Part shown: piece after piece, positions 27,048-34,828 of the stretch
Position numbering within the stretch: the first letter of the stretch is position 1
Layout of the letters: the number at the start of each line of letters is the position of its first letter
From: an uncultured Fidelibacterota bacterium
Lineage (GTDB): Bacteria > Fidelibacterota > UBA8477 > JABMPR01
Assembly (NCBI GenBank): GCA_937888365.1
Contig: CALBFA010000106.1
Location: 1-46,985 of the forward strand
Length of the DNA: 46,985 bases
Direction: 5' to 3'
Position numbers and translations under genes: made by a program
The notes under the pieces: generated by a model
What the model was told of the DNA's origin: nothing
Databases searched by the model: none
The model's input: only the letters and a program-made list of their open reading frames with translations

Positions 27048-27286
27048 AAATGAAACCTCTAAAAGATATTTTTAGTGCATTTTTAGGAAATTATCAGCAA
27101 GCTTATAAGTAAATTCGGTGAAATTGGGATGATGCCTTTTGTGATGGGTATTCTAAAATATTAAGGAGAAAAATGTTTAAATTGATGTATTGGCTACTTA
27201 ATCTTCATTTACAAAACTTTTATGATAATCACCTGAACTTAAAACTGTCTCGTAAAGCCCAACATTATCGCCTTCATGCTTATTAA
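27048..27286 (+). other. Plus-strand coding traces at the helicase boundary
   Basis: Two phases read in order: MKPLKDIFSAFLGNYQQAYK then stop, and EIISKLISKFGEIGMMPFVM continuing to GILKY in another frame. They are followed by a strong AGGAGAAAA and ATG at 27173 (MFKLMYWLLN), which soon runs antisense into the helicase. This looks like the end of one gene and the start of another that was cut off. I cannot name either. Confidence 0.3.
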
Positions 27287-29030
27287 TTCCGATATATTCC
27301 AAAGATGCATCTTCATACCGCTTAAAACCAAACACCGCTTGATTCATATGTGCTGAATTAAAAACACCGAGACCCACCAATACTTCAAAGTCTTTTACTG
27401 TTAATCCAGTAACTTTTTTGAATAGGGCTGGTTCTAGTTGTGTAATTACATCCTTTAAACTTCTTTCTCTATAATCTGTTAAGTACATAAAAACCGGAAC
27501 ACGAGTAGCAAATTTGATTAGCTTATCCTGAATTTGTTTTCTTAAACTCTTGTATTCCTTTTCTTCGTCTGTAAGTTCTTTTTTCTCCTTTTTACTTAAT
27601 TCACGCTCGTTAGCTTCTTTTTTAACTTTCTTAATAGCTTCCGATTTATTAATAATAGTTTCTATGTCCTGATTTAAATTACGGAAACCTTCAATACTCA
27701 TCAATGCTTTCATTGCCTCCTCATTGTTCATCAAACGGGCAAGAGTGTTGTTATCCACATTTACAAGCAAAGCACTTTCCCAGCGTCTTGCTAAAAGTGT
27801 TGCTGTTGTTCCACTCATTGCCATGTCTAAAATACCTGCAGCATCTATTTGATTCATTGAGCTACCATCATAAGCCAAAACAGGAAGGAAATTTATAAAT
27901 TCAGCAACTTTTGCCTCAGGATTTGATTCGTTTACATTCAAACGACAACTGTAATCCGCTATTTGCCGTAGGGCACGGTCAGGTGCGAAGTCAAAAACAT
28001 AACATTCTTCTTTTATTATTTCTTCTTTATTTGGTGATATGCTGTCCGGATTTTTAATTACCCATGGTGATTGTACTCTGAATGCTGCCTGGAAATAAGT
28101 TTCGGGACTTGAAGAATTACGTAACATAAAAATGCCTGTCCATGGCCTAACGGTAACTCCTGTTGTTAATTTACCACAAGAAAGTGTTATTGTTTTTGAT
28201 TCCAATGGATTATCTGTCATAGCTCTTTGAACCGGAGGAAGTGCTTCTACACCAATTCCTGCACTTGTACCTGCTGCAACAACTACATTGTAATCGTGGT
28301 AAAATTTATTTTGGCGTTCTGACATTAAATTACTCATTGCATGACAAGCAGCCACACTTGGTAAAAACCAAAAAGTATGATTTAAAACTCTTAATAATGG
28401 TGCGTGAGAAAATGGCATAGGGGGTTTCTCCGCTCTCATTTTTAAGTTGTCAATTGAAGTGGGCATGAAAGAACCACGAATTAAGTCCAACCATTTTTGA
28501 ACTTCATCTTCATATTTGAATTTTGCAGCAAATCCTTCGCCATAGGCAGAGAAAAAAACATTCAAATCAAACTCATTGAATTCACCCTGCATTGCAATTT
28601 CACGAATAGAATCGGGGAGTTTATAAGTTAGCATTACCATTCGAGGCAAAGCTGCATATGGATTTGGTTGTTCCTTCCAATTTTCTTTGGCTTTTTGCTC
28701 ATCTGAATAAGTCCAGTTAAAAATTTGTTCTTCTATAAATTCACCTGATGTAATTGCTCTGAAAGGTGTGCCCGATAAATATAAATAAGCATTAGTTGTG
28801 ATTGGCATATTTTCTTCATCAAAAAATTCAATACCTTCACCTTCAGCAAAATTGATTTCTTTTTTGTCTTCTGATTCAAATAGGTCTTTGGCATTTTCGC
28901 GCCATGCTCCATAATGGTATTCATCAAAAATAACACAATCCCAATTGGTAGCATGTACCCATTCGTTACGTGCCTTTATTCCTCCTGCTTCATTCTTTCC
29001 CAAATAATCCTGAAACGACCCAAAATATAC
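27198..29030 (-). pseudogene. N-terminally truncated DEAD/DEAH (ResIII-like) helicase
   Basis: About 610 codons open from 29030 (VYFGSFQDYLGKNEAGG) to the TAA at 27198. Present are motif II DEYHYG, SGTPFRA (motif III), GVTVRPWTGIFMLRNSSSPE (motifs IV/V), QAAFRVQSPW (motif VI), a Lys-rich coiled segment (KKEANERELSKKEKKEL) and an intact-looking C-terminus. Walker A and everything before it are absent. The sequence abuts a truncated DUF3147 frame in a different phase, so the 5' half was lost in a rearrangement. Similar helicases occur in restriction-type defence genes. It is unlikely to be functional. Confidence 0.75.
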
Positions 29031-29214
29031 TCATGGATAATGAGCTAATTTTGCCAATATCTCTCGTGTCTATATAAAGCCAAATCATCGCCAAAACAGA
29101 AATTAAAGGGATGGAGGCCAATATTGCACCCATAAATGAATTCTTTTTTGCAATTTCAGAAATTGTAACGATTAACGTCGTGGAGATAGCAATTTTGATT
29201 AAATAGTAGAGCAA
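28990..29214 (-). pseudogene. Truncated DUF3147 membrane protein
   Basis: The first ~65 residues (ISTTLIVTISEIAKKNSFMG, ASIPLISVLAMIWLYIDTRD, LSMSIFW) match DUF3147, normally ~110-120 residues with four membrane segments. After IFW (about position 29020) the frame continues only as an out-of-phase read of helicase sequence (VVSGLFGKE, then stop). The second half of the gene is missing. Confidence 0.7.
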
Positions 29215-29538
29215 TCATTCCGCCTTGAGAGTTAATTCTACAAACGGATTTCTATTAGCCGGCACCCGTTTCGCTGACATTGAAGCGAAATAATGATTTA
29301 TGATTTTAATGTCATGAAACAGAAAGCTGTGTTCAATAGATTCAGCAGCTGTTGACGTTTTTTTATAGGGTAAAAAGGTCTTCAAAATCCGATTCCTTGT
29401 TTTTGGAATAACTTCGCTTAAATGATTATAAAATCAAGGTCTCTTTTAATCTTTCAGTTGTGAAACTTTGAGTAAGATTTTTTCAAGGGCAAGCAAGATG
29501 CTTACGCTGCAATCATTACGCATAAGAATAAGCTAATT

Positions 29539-29570
29539 CCCCTTTAGGGAGGGGCTAGGGGTGGGTTTTT
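29539..29570 (+). repeat. CCCCTTTWGGGARGGG-type repeat, copy 2
   Basis: Begins CCCCTTTAGGGAGGGG and ends GGGGTGGGTTTTT. It is the same family as 11333-11364 and has an inverted partner at 29653-29707. Confidence 0.75.
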
Positions 29571-29580
29571 AAAAAAGAGA

Positions 29581-29637
29581 ACCACAGAGGAAGCAGAATT
29601 TTACACAGAGAACGCAGAGAAAATTATTTGGGATTTA
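29581..29637 (+). repeat. 57-bp ACCACAGAGG direct repeat, copy A
   Basis: Starts ACCACAGAGGAAGCAGA and ends AATTATTTGGGATTTA. It matches 29775-29831 at 53 of 57 positions. Confidence 0.85.
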
Positions 29638-29652
29638 TCAATTGTAATTCTT

Positions 29653-29707
29653 ACCCATCCCTAACCCCTCCTCCCGACACGTAGGTCGGGATTTACATCA
29701 AGAGGGG
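29653..29707 (-). repeat. Inverted copy of the CCCC...GGGG repeat with internal hairpin
   Basis: Reverse complement of the 29539 repeat, interrupted by a small palindromic hairpin, CCCGAC at 29673-29678 pairing with GTCGGG at 29685-29690. Confidence 0.7.
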
Positions 29708-29720
29708 AATAAAATAATGT

Positions 29721-29761
29721 TTTTCTTTGTGAAACTCGGTGCTTCTTTGTGGAGCTTGGTG
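29721..29761 (+). repeat. 41-bp TTTTCTTTGTGAAAC repeat, copy A
   Basis: Starts TTTTCTTTGTGAAACTCGG and ends GTGGAGCTTGGTG. An inverted copy differing at one position lies at 46776-46816. Confidence 0.85.
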
Positions 29762-29774
29762 GTAGATTTTTTTA

Positions 29775-29831
29775 ACCACAGAGGAAGCAGAGATTTACAC
29801 TGAGAACCCAGAGAAAATTATTTGGGATTTA
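29775..29831 (+). repeat. 57-bp ACCACAGAGG direct repeat, copy B
   Basis: Second copy of the 29581-29637 unit, with four substitutions, 137 bp downstream of the first. Confidence 0.85.
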
Positions 29832-29950
29832 AGAATGTCGATTAACGAGTGTTGATTTTAGAGCTTTTTACTATGAGATTGCATGGGACTCTTCTCCGCC
29901 AACTGGCGAATCAGAGTGACAGTCCTTTCTTTGTGGCTTCGTGCAACGGC

Positions 29951-29974
29951 GCCTGTCCTGAGCTAGTCGAAGGG
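29951..29974 (+). repeat. Widespread GCCTGTCCTGAGC...TCGAAGG repeat
   Basis: A 24-nt unit of the short repeat family seen in many unrelated bacterial genomes, followed by GGTGGTAGACTTTTTCCGC, which also accompanies the repeat near 46.75 kb. Confidence 0.6.
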
Positions 29975-30136
29975 TGGTAGACTTTTTCCGCAAGCAATAC
30001 AGATTTAAACCGAGGACTATTGGTCAAAAGCACCTGCTGTACTAAATTTTCAAACTAAAATTAAAAGAGATATTGATAATGTTTTTTTGTTAATCGTTAT
30101 AAAAATAATTCCCCATAAAAATAATTAGAAACATTC

Positions 30137-30547
30137 TCACTGTGCGTAAGACTTATATTTCATGTCTTCATTGCAAATATGATCCGTCCACCATTGTTTT
30201 TGAAATTGAATGAATTTGCTGATATCCGGCGTTTTATTTTGAGTAAAATCGAGGAAAAATTTTGAGATACCTAAAATATACTGTTTATGCAATTCGCAAT
30301 GCTCCTCATAGTCAGGATAATTTACTTCAGCGAGCCATTCTTGTTCTTTTTTGAGATGAAAATTAAAATAATCAATGCTTCGGGTAATCAAATCCCGAAA
30401 TTCGAGTTTGAATTGTTCTTGATTTTGGTGTGCTTGCATTTCATTTATTAAATCGAAAATGACCTTGTGGTGATTGTCAAATTCCTCTTTACCAACGCTA
30501 TGAGTTTCCTCAACCCAAACAAAAACATCTTCACTATAATTTTTCAT
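30137..30547 (-). CDS. Bacteriohemerythrin
   Basis: 136 residues, single-domain hemerythrin. All di-iron ligands are in place: His27, His64-x3-Glu68, His83-x3-His87 and His123-x4-Asp128. It binds O2 reversibly at a non-heme di-iron site, for storage or delivery or as an O2/NO sensor partner. It is followed downstream by the repeat island. It is a paralog of the next gene. Confidence 0.93.
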   Translation of the reverse strand: MKNYSEDVFVWVEETHSVGKEEFDNHHKVIFDLINEMQAHQNQEQFKLEFRDLITRSIDYFNFHLKKEQEWLAEVNYPDYEEHCELHKQYILGISKFFLDFTQNKTPDISKFIQFQKQWWTDHICNEDMKYKSYAQ

Positions 30548-30725
30548 ATCTACTTCTCTCTTTTATTTAATGTCTCTAAATACGGCTAACAAGGTAGCTC
30601 TGCGAAATGACAATTTTTAGCACCATGCATAAGGATTGACTCTAATCTATTTTAACCTTAAAACACTATTTTCTACTATTCCCTTTTTGCGTAGGTAGCC
30701 ATGAGTATGGGGCATATTATTATAA

Positions 30726-31127
30726 TTATCCCTTATTTAAAAAATATAGATGATAACGCATATCAAAAGTTAAAATATGATTACTCCACCATGATTTTAA
30801 AAAATCAATCAATTCATTTAAAACAGAATTGCCATGCTTCATGTGGGCCAAGTTAAGGCTCATTATTGTTATTTTGAATTTAGTATGTTCTGCAATATGT
30901 TCATCTATGTCAGGATAATGATATTTTTTCAAGTGGCTCTCTTCATTTTTAAGATGTTCCCAAAAATATTCAGTCATTTCTGTAAGCGCGGATGTTAATG
31001 TTTCAGACTGAGCATAAACGTTCTCTTCTTCCGATAAATTATTTATTAATTCAAATATTATTTTATGTTGATCATCCATTTCTTTTATGCCAACACTATC
31101 TTTTTCCTCCCAAATTAATTTTCCCAA
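30726..31127 (-). CDS. Bacteriohemerythrin (second copy)
   Basis: 133 residues. The full ligand set is conserved: His21, His58-x3-Glu62, His77-x3-His81 and His117-x4-Asp122. It is clearly diverged from the neighbour at 30137, so it is an old duplication or separate acquisition. The 178-bp spacer between the two and the 136 bp upstream show no other feature. Confidence 0.93.
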   Translation of the reverse strand: MGKLIWEEKDSVGIKEMDDQHKIIFELINNLSEEENVYAQSETLTSALTEMTEYFWEHLKNEESHLKKYHYPDIDEHIAEHTKFKITIMSLNLAHMKHGNSVLNELIDFLKSWWSNHILTFDMRYHLYFLNKG

Positions 31128-31263
31128 TTTTCTTCCTCCATATATGCCTTACAATCCAGCCACTACCAACGAGTGTGTTAAAATAAAATAAGATTCGGTA
31201 TCTTAGAGACAATGATTTTCTTGCACTATCCTTACTCAAACAATTCTTAAATTTAATGAGGGT

Positions 31264-33258
31264 CTATTCGGCTGTCTCGACTTCTTTGGCGATTTTTTGC
31301 TTCACCCAGTTTTCGAGGCCCTCGCTTAAGACTAATTCTTGTGCTGCTTCACCCACAGGGCCGAGTTGATAGACTTTTGATCGTAGAGTGAGTGTCGCTT
31401 TTGTAAAGTCCAATGTCGCTTTAAGACTGGTTTTGATGCTGGGTTTTTTAATGCCGTATTTAGCCTTTAAATCGTCCACCAATTCTGGCGATTCCAAAAC
31501 TAAAAAACCATTATTGATGGCATTTCGCTTATATGTCTCAGAGAACGACCCCGCAATCACAAGAGCCAGTCCGCGATATTTCAAAGCTGTCGCAGCTTGC
31601 TCGCGGGAACTTCCTGTCCCAAAATTGTAGCCGCCAACAAGGATGTCGCCAGACTCGACAATCGACCCAAATCCGCTATCATAATTTTCCATGACGACTT
31701 TTGCTTGTTGCTGAGGCGTAAAATCATCGATATATGTATATTTTCCCGGAAAAATGCCGTCAGTGTTCATATTGTCTTGATGACAAAAAATAATTTCGCC
31801 TTCAATACTCGAGGGGAATCCATCCAATATTGTAACGCTTTCGTCTTCTTTTTCGTGTTTTGGATGGCTTAGAATCGAGGCTTTCAAGGGAACCGAATCG
31901 ATGGAAAATGGCGTGTCGATATAGCCTGAAAGGGCTGATTTCGCCACAACAGCTGGGGAAGCGAGATACGCTTCTGCATCTTTTGAACCCATGCGTCCTT
32001 TAAAATTTCGATTTGTCGCCGAAATACCAACTTCGCCTTTTTTCAACAGCCCTGTTCCTAAGCCAATGCAAGGACCGCAACCCGGCGACAATGTCCGCGC
32101 GCCGGCGTCTTTGAGAACTTGCCAATCACCGCGTCGTTCTGATTCGGTTTGTACTTCGTCTGAGGCAGCCGCTACATAAAATTCCACATGTTCTGCGATG
32201 GTTTTACCTTTAACAATGCGCGCGGCTTCGGCTAAATCTTCGACGCGGCTATTAACGCAAGAAACCAAATACGCCTTCTGAATCATCTTTTTTTCTTTCG
32301 CCATATCAGCCGCCGATATCATAACTTTTACATGATGCGGCCCAGAAATAAACGGCTCGACGGTGCTTAAATCCAAGGTAATTGTTTTGGCGTATGTCGC
32401 GTCTTTGTCCGCTTTCAAATCTTCCTTTATTAAGCTTCCCAACGCCGTTTCATTGAGTCGTGGAAGACTTCCATCAATGGTGTCAGCATCAGACGGCACG
32501 CCTGCAAACCCACGTTTCGAAACGGTTTTAATGCGATTCCGTATCCACTCGATTGCGACATCATCAATAGGAAACACACCTGCTAAAGCACCCCATTCCG
32601 TCGTCATATTGGCAATCGTTAAGCGTTGATCCAGGGTTAAATCCTTCAATCCTTCGCCTGAAAACTCGAGGGCATGATTCAAGACATCATCACTATTAAA
32701 AAAACCTGCCAGGGTAATAATGACGTCTTTTCCTGTAACGCCGGGTCGCAGCTTGCCAAGGAGTTCGACTTTTGAAACCGTCGGAACTTGCCACCAGGTC
32801 TGACCAGTTGCCCAAATCGCCGCCGCATCTGTGCGGACAATGGGCGTGCCAAGAGCGCCGATTCCACCGTACATATTTGAGTGGCTGTCGGAGGCAACGA
32901 CCATAGCTCCAGGCCAAGCATAGCCTTCTTCTATCATTATTTGATGACCAATTCCTCGGCCTGCAGGATAAAAATCGACACCCATTTTTTTGGCAAATGT
33001 CTCTATAGCAGCGTATTTTTTGAGATTATCCTTACTGTCATCTTGGACATTATGATCCAGCGTAAAAACGGGCTGACGCGGATTAAATATTTTTGTGGCT
33101 CCAATACTATTAAATTTATTCATAACAGCGCCTGTGTTGTCATGGGTCATGACATGGTGAGGTCGAATGGAAATATAGTCTCCAACTTTTACAACCTGAC
33201 CTTCGGCCAAATTCACAGCTGATTTTTGTGCAATTTTTTCTATTAGATTTTGTTTCAT
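31264..33258 (-). CDS. Homoaconitase-like hydro-lyase resembling fungal LYS4
   Basis: 664 residues, large and small aconitase domains in one chain. [4Fe-4S] ligands are Cys334 (LVSCVNSR) and Cys394/Cys397 (GCGPCIGLG). Segments such as FYPAGRGIGHQIMIEEGYA, VRTDAAAIWATGQTWWQ, GISATNRNFKGRMGSKDA, DNMNTDGIFPGKYTYIDD and FGTGSSREQAATAL follow fungal mitochondrial LYS4 homoaconitase far better than AcnA or AcnB. Known LYS4 hydrates homoaconitate to homoisocitrate. Here the neighbours are citrate lyase subunits and an isocitrate-dehydrogenase-like gene, so citrate, methylcitrate or homocitrate are all candidates. Strong GGAAAAAAA before the ATG. Confidence 0.88.
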   Translation of the reverse strand: MKQNLIEKIAQKSAVNLAEGQVVKVGDYISIRPHHVMTHDNTGAVMNKFNSIGATKIFNPRQPVFTLDHNVQDDSKDNLKKYAAIETFAKKMGVDFYPAGRGIGHQIMIEEGYAWPGAMVVASDSHSNMYGGIGALGTPIVRTDAAAIWATGQTWWQVPTVSKVELLGKLRPGVTGKDVIITLAGFFNSDDVLNHALEFSGEGLKDLTLDQRLTIANMTTEWGALAGVFPIDDVAIEWIRNRIKTVSKRGFAGVPSDADTIDGSLPRLNETALGSLIKEDLKADKDATYAKTITLDLSTVEPFISGPHHVKVMISAADMAKEKKMIQKAYLVSCVNSRVEDLAEAARIVKGKTIAEHVEFYVAAASDEVQTESERRGDWQVLKDAGARTLSPGCGPCIGLGTGLLKKGEVGISATNRNFKGRMGSKDAEAYLASPAVVAKSALSGYIDTPFSIDSVPLKASILSHPKHEKEDESVTILDGFPSSIEGEIIFCHQDNMNTDGIFPGKYTYIDDFTPQQQAKVVMENYDSGFGSIVESGDILVGGYNFGTGSSREQAATALKYRGLALVIAGSFSETYKRNAINNGFLVLESPELVDDLKAKYGIKKPSIKTSLKATLDFTKATLTLRSKVYQLGPVGEAAQELVLSEGLENWVKQKIAKEVETAE

Positions 33259-33278
33259 TTTTTTCCTTTCACAACGAA

Positions 33279-33778
33279 AACACCGAATAAACGAATTTTG
33301 TAGCTGTGATTTATTGTTATATTTTCAATTGATTACTGATTATTCTTAGATACGAATCGCTTAAATTGAAGAGGTATTTTACCAAAATTAATTAGATAGC
33401 CGACTTCGTGTTCTGTTGCCTTTAAATAATTAATGAGTTGAGCCTGATGAATTTTACTCACCTCATTAACTGCCTTTAATTCTAAAATAATTTTATCCTC
33501 TATTACTAAATCAGCATAATATTCACCAACAATTTGATTGTGAAAAACCACTTTGATTTTCTTTTGTTTCTCAACGCTGAAGTCTTTTTCAATTAAAGCA
33601 ATTTCAAGTGAATTTTCATAAATCTTTTCTAAAAATCTAACTCCTAGTTCTTTTTGAACAGAAAAAGCTGTATCAATAATTACATCGGACAAGCTTTTAT
33701 GTATTATTTCAACCATTCTTTACTTTCAAAATATAATATTAAACAATGTTTTTTTCGTCTTTTCGTTTATTCGTTGTT
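33279..33778. mobile_element. Inverted-repeat-bounded GxxExxY unit 1
   Basis: A 17-bp arm at 33279-33295 (AACACCGAATAAACGAA) is repeated inverted at 33762-33778 with one mismatch (16/17), enclosing a single GxxExxY gene. The unit sits between the homoaconitase and HD genes, spacing apart genes that otherwise look like one operon. No transposase is present, so mobility is inferred. Confidence 0.6.
33333..33716 (-). CDS. GxxExxY family PD-(D/E)XK nuclease-like protein (copy 1)
   Basis: 127 residues. The signature region reads GVRFLEKIYENSL, with the first Gly of GxxExxY replaced by Arg but Glu and Tyr kept. A PD-(D/E)XK-like core follows: YYADLVIEDKIILELKAV gives the Asp and ELK. The C-terminus HQAQLINYLKATEHEVGYLINFG is typical of the family (TIGR04256). 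The biochemical role of this family is not established. It reads in operon direction between metabolic genes and lies inside a 16/17-bp inverted repeat. Confidence 0.88.
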   Translation of the reverse strand: MVEIIHKSLSDVIIDTAFSVQKELGVRFLEKIYENSLEIALIEKDFSVEKQKKIKVVFHNQIVGEYYADLVIEDKIILELKAVNEVSKIHQAQLINYLKATEHEVGYLINFGKIPLQFKRFVSKNNQ

Positions 33779-33783
33779 AATAT

Positions 33784-34314
33784 TTATTTAAAAGGTTCAA
33801 AGCTTACGAAATCCGCATGATGCACAATAATCGACTCTGTGGTTCGTTTCCCTAAATCGCCTTCGGCACTATGGGTCGCAATAATATGCAACACTTCCGC
33901 AGGCAAATCGAAACGATCAGCAATACCGACGCCGGAAAATGGATGGCGCAATATTTTCCCGGCGTCGCTGGTGCCTAATTTTCCGTCTCTTATTTCGTAT
34001 TCCAAGAGCTTGCCTATATCAATCAAAATAGCTCCAGAGATAAGTATATCCATATCGATTGTAATCTCATCACCGAAATTCTCTTTCATTTTATTGGCCA
34101 TATCAACAGACAGTTGAACGCATGTACGCTTATGATTCATAAAAGAAATGGTGCAATTTTTGATGAGTAATGAGAAAGGGATTTTCTCTAAATCGTCTGC
34201 ATCAAGGACACTTTTTTCAATAGCATAGACCCAAGCGTTCAGGGTTTTTTCACGCAACTCATCATCTTTTATCCAATTTATTTCAGGCCATATTTTGAGT
34301 ACTTTTTCTCTCAT
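33784..34314 (-). CDS. HD-domain protein with altered HD motif
   Basis: 176 residues from the ATG at 34314 (AAAAAAGGAAAAAAT upstream). It has an HD-superfamily layout: His61 (NHKRT), AILIDIGKLLEYE, RHPFSG (His124), ATHSAEGD and VHHADF. The normally invariant His of the HD pair is Ile98, followed by Asp99, so one metal ligand is missing. HD proteins are usually phosphohydrolases. Its place between homoaconitase and citrate lyase genes suggests a regulatory or accessory role in that pathway, by inference. Confidence 0.7.
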   Translation of the reverse strand: MREKVLKIWPEINWIKDDELREKTLNAWVYAIEKSVLDADDLEKIPFSLLIKNCTISFMNHKRTCVQLSVDMANKMKENFGDEITIDMDILISGAILIDIGKLLEYEIRDGKLGTSDAGKILRHPFSGVGIADRFDLPAEVLHIIATHSAEGDLGKRTTESIIVHHADFVSFEPFK

Positions 34315-34329
34315 ATTTTTTCCTTTTTT

Positions 34330-34358
34330 AACCACTTATTACACGAATTGTACTAATT
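34330..34358 (+). repeat. Isolated CACNNATT repeat arm
   Basis: Begins AACCACTTATTACACGAATT and continues with a third degenerate unit. It lies just outside the left inverted repeat of GxxExxY unit 2 and matches the arm at 23832-23858. It may be a leftover arm of another copy. Confidence 0.5.
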
Positions 34359-34377
34359 ATTTAAAATCAAAAAATAT

Positions 34378-34816
34378 TTAACCACAGATTACACCGATTC
34401 CACGGATTTATAAAACAAATCGTTCATATTTTAATGATTTTTCTCCATAATTTATCAATAATCCAACCTTAAGATTAGTTACTTTTAAATAATTTATGAT
34501 TTGGGCACGTTCAACATCGCCCAGTTGTTTTATTGCTTTAAACTCTAGAACAACTTTATCCGCCACAACCAAATCACAGTAGAAATCTTTAATCACCTGA
34601 TCTCGGTACGTTATTGGGTATTTCTTTTGAGCTTCATATCCAACGCCCTGATATTTTAACTCTATCTTCAAAGCTTCTTCATAAACGGACTCAACAAAGC
34701 CATTACCAAGTCTTTTATGCACTTCCATAGCACAGCCAATAATGTTATAGGTTACATCTTTATCAATGAATTTTGATGACATTAAATTTTCTTCTATCTG
34801 TGTAATCTGTGGTTAA
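34378..34816. mobile_element. Inverted-repeat-bounded GxxExxY unit 2
   Basis: TTAACCACAGATTACAC at 34378-34394 has an exact 17/17 inverted copy at 34800-34816, enclosing one GxxExxY gene with 13 bp on one side and 17 bp on the other. The left arm continues into further CACNNATT units (CACCGATTC, CACGGATTT). It is inserted between the HD gene and citF; no transposase. Confidence 0.7.
34408..34782 (-). CDS. GxxExxY family PD-(D/E)XK nuclease-like protein (copy 2)
   Basis: 124 residues with the canonical signature GNGFVESVYEEAL, then DFYCDLVVADKVVLEFKAI (Asp and EFK of the nuclease-like core) and ERAQIINYLKVTNLKVGLLINYG. By eye it shares well under half its residues with copy 1, so the two are not a recent tandem duplication. 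It fills nearly the whole space between perfect 17-bp inverted repeats. Confidence 0.92.
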   Translation of the reverse strand: MSSKFIDKDVTYNIIGCAMEVHKRLGNGFVESVYEEALKIELKYQGVGYEAQKKYPITYRDQVIKDFYCDLVVADKVVLEFKAIKQLGDVERAQIINYLKVTNLKVGLLINYGEKSLKYERFVL

Positions 34817-34828
34817 TAAGTGCATTCA

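Larger units (their letters stand above)
29215..30136. other. 922-bp gene-free repeat island
   Basis: No credible ORF. The island contains at least six repeat units of four families (listed separately), several inverted relative to one another, next to the helicase/DUF3147 scar. It is probably an accumulation site for REP-like elements or a recombination scar. Confidence 0.7.

Noticed and set aside
29581-29831. Two 57-bp repeats considered as a CRISPR array
   Set aside because: Only two copies, spaced 137 bp apart with other repeats between, and no cas genes.
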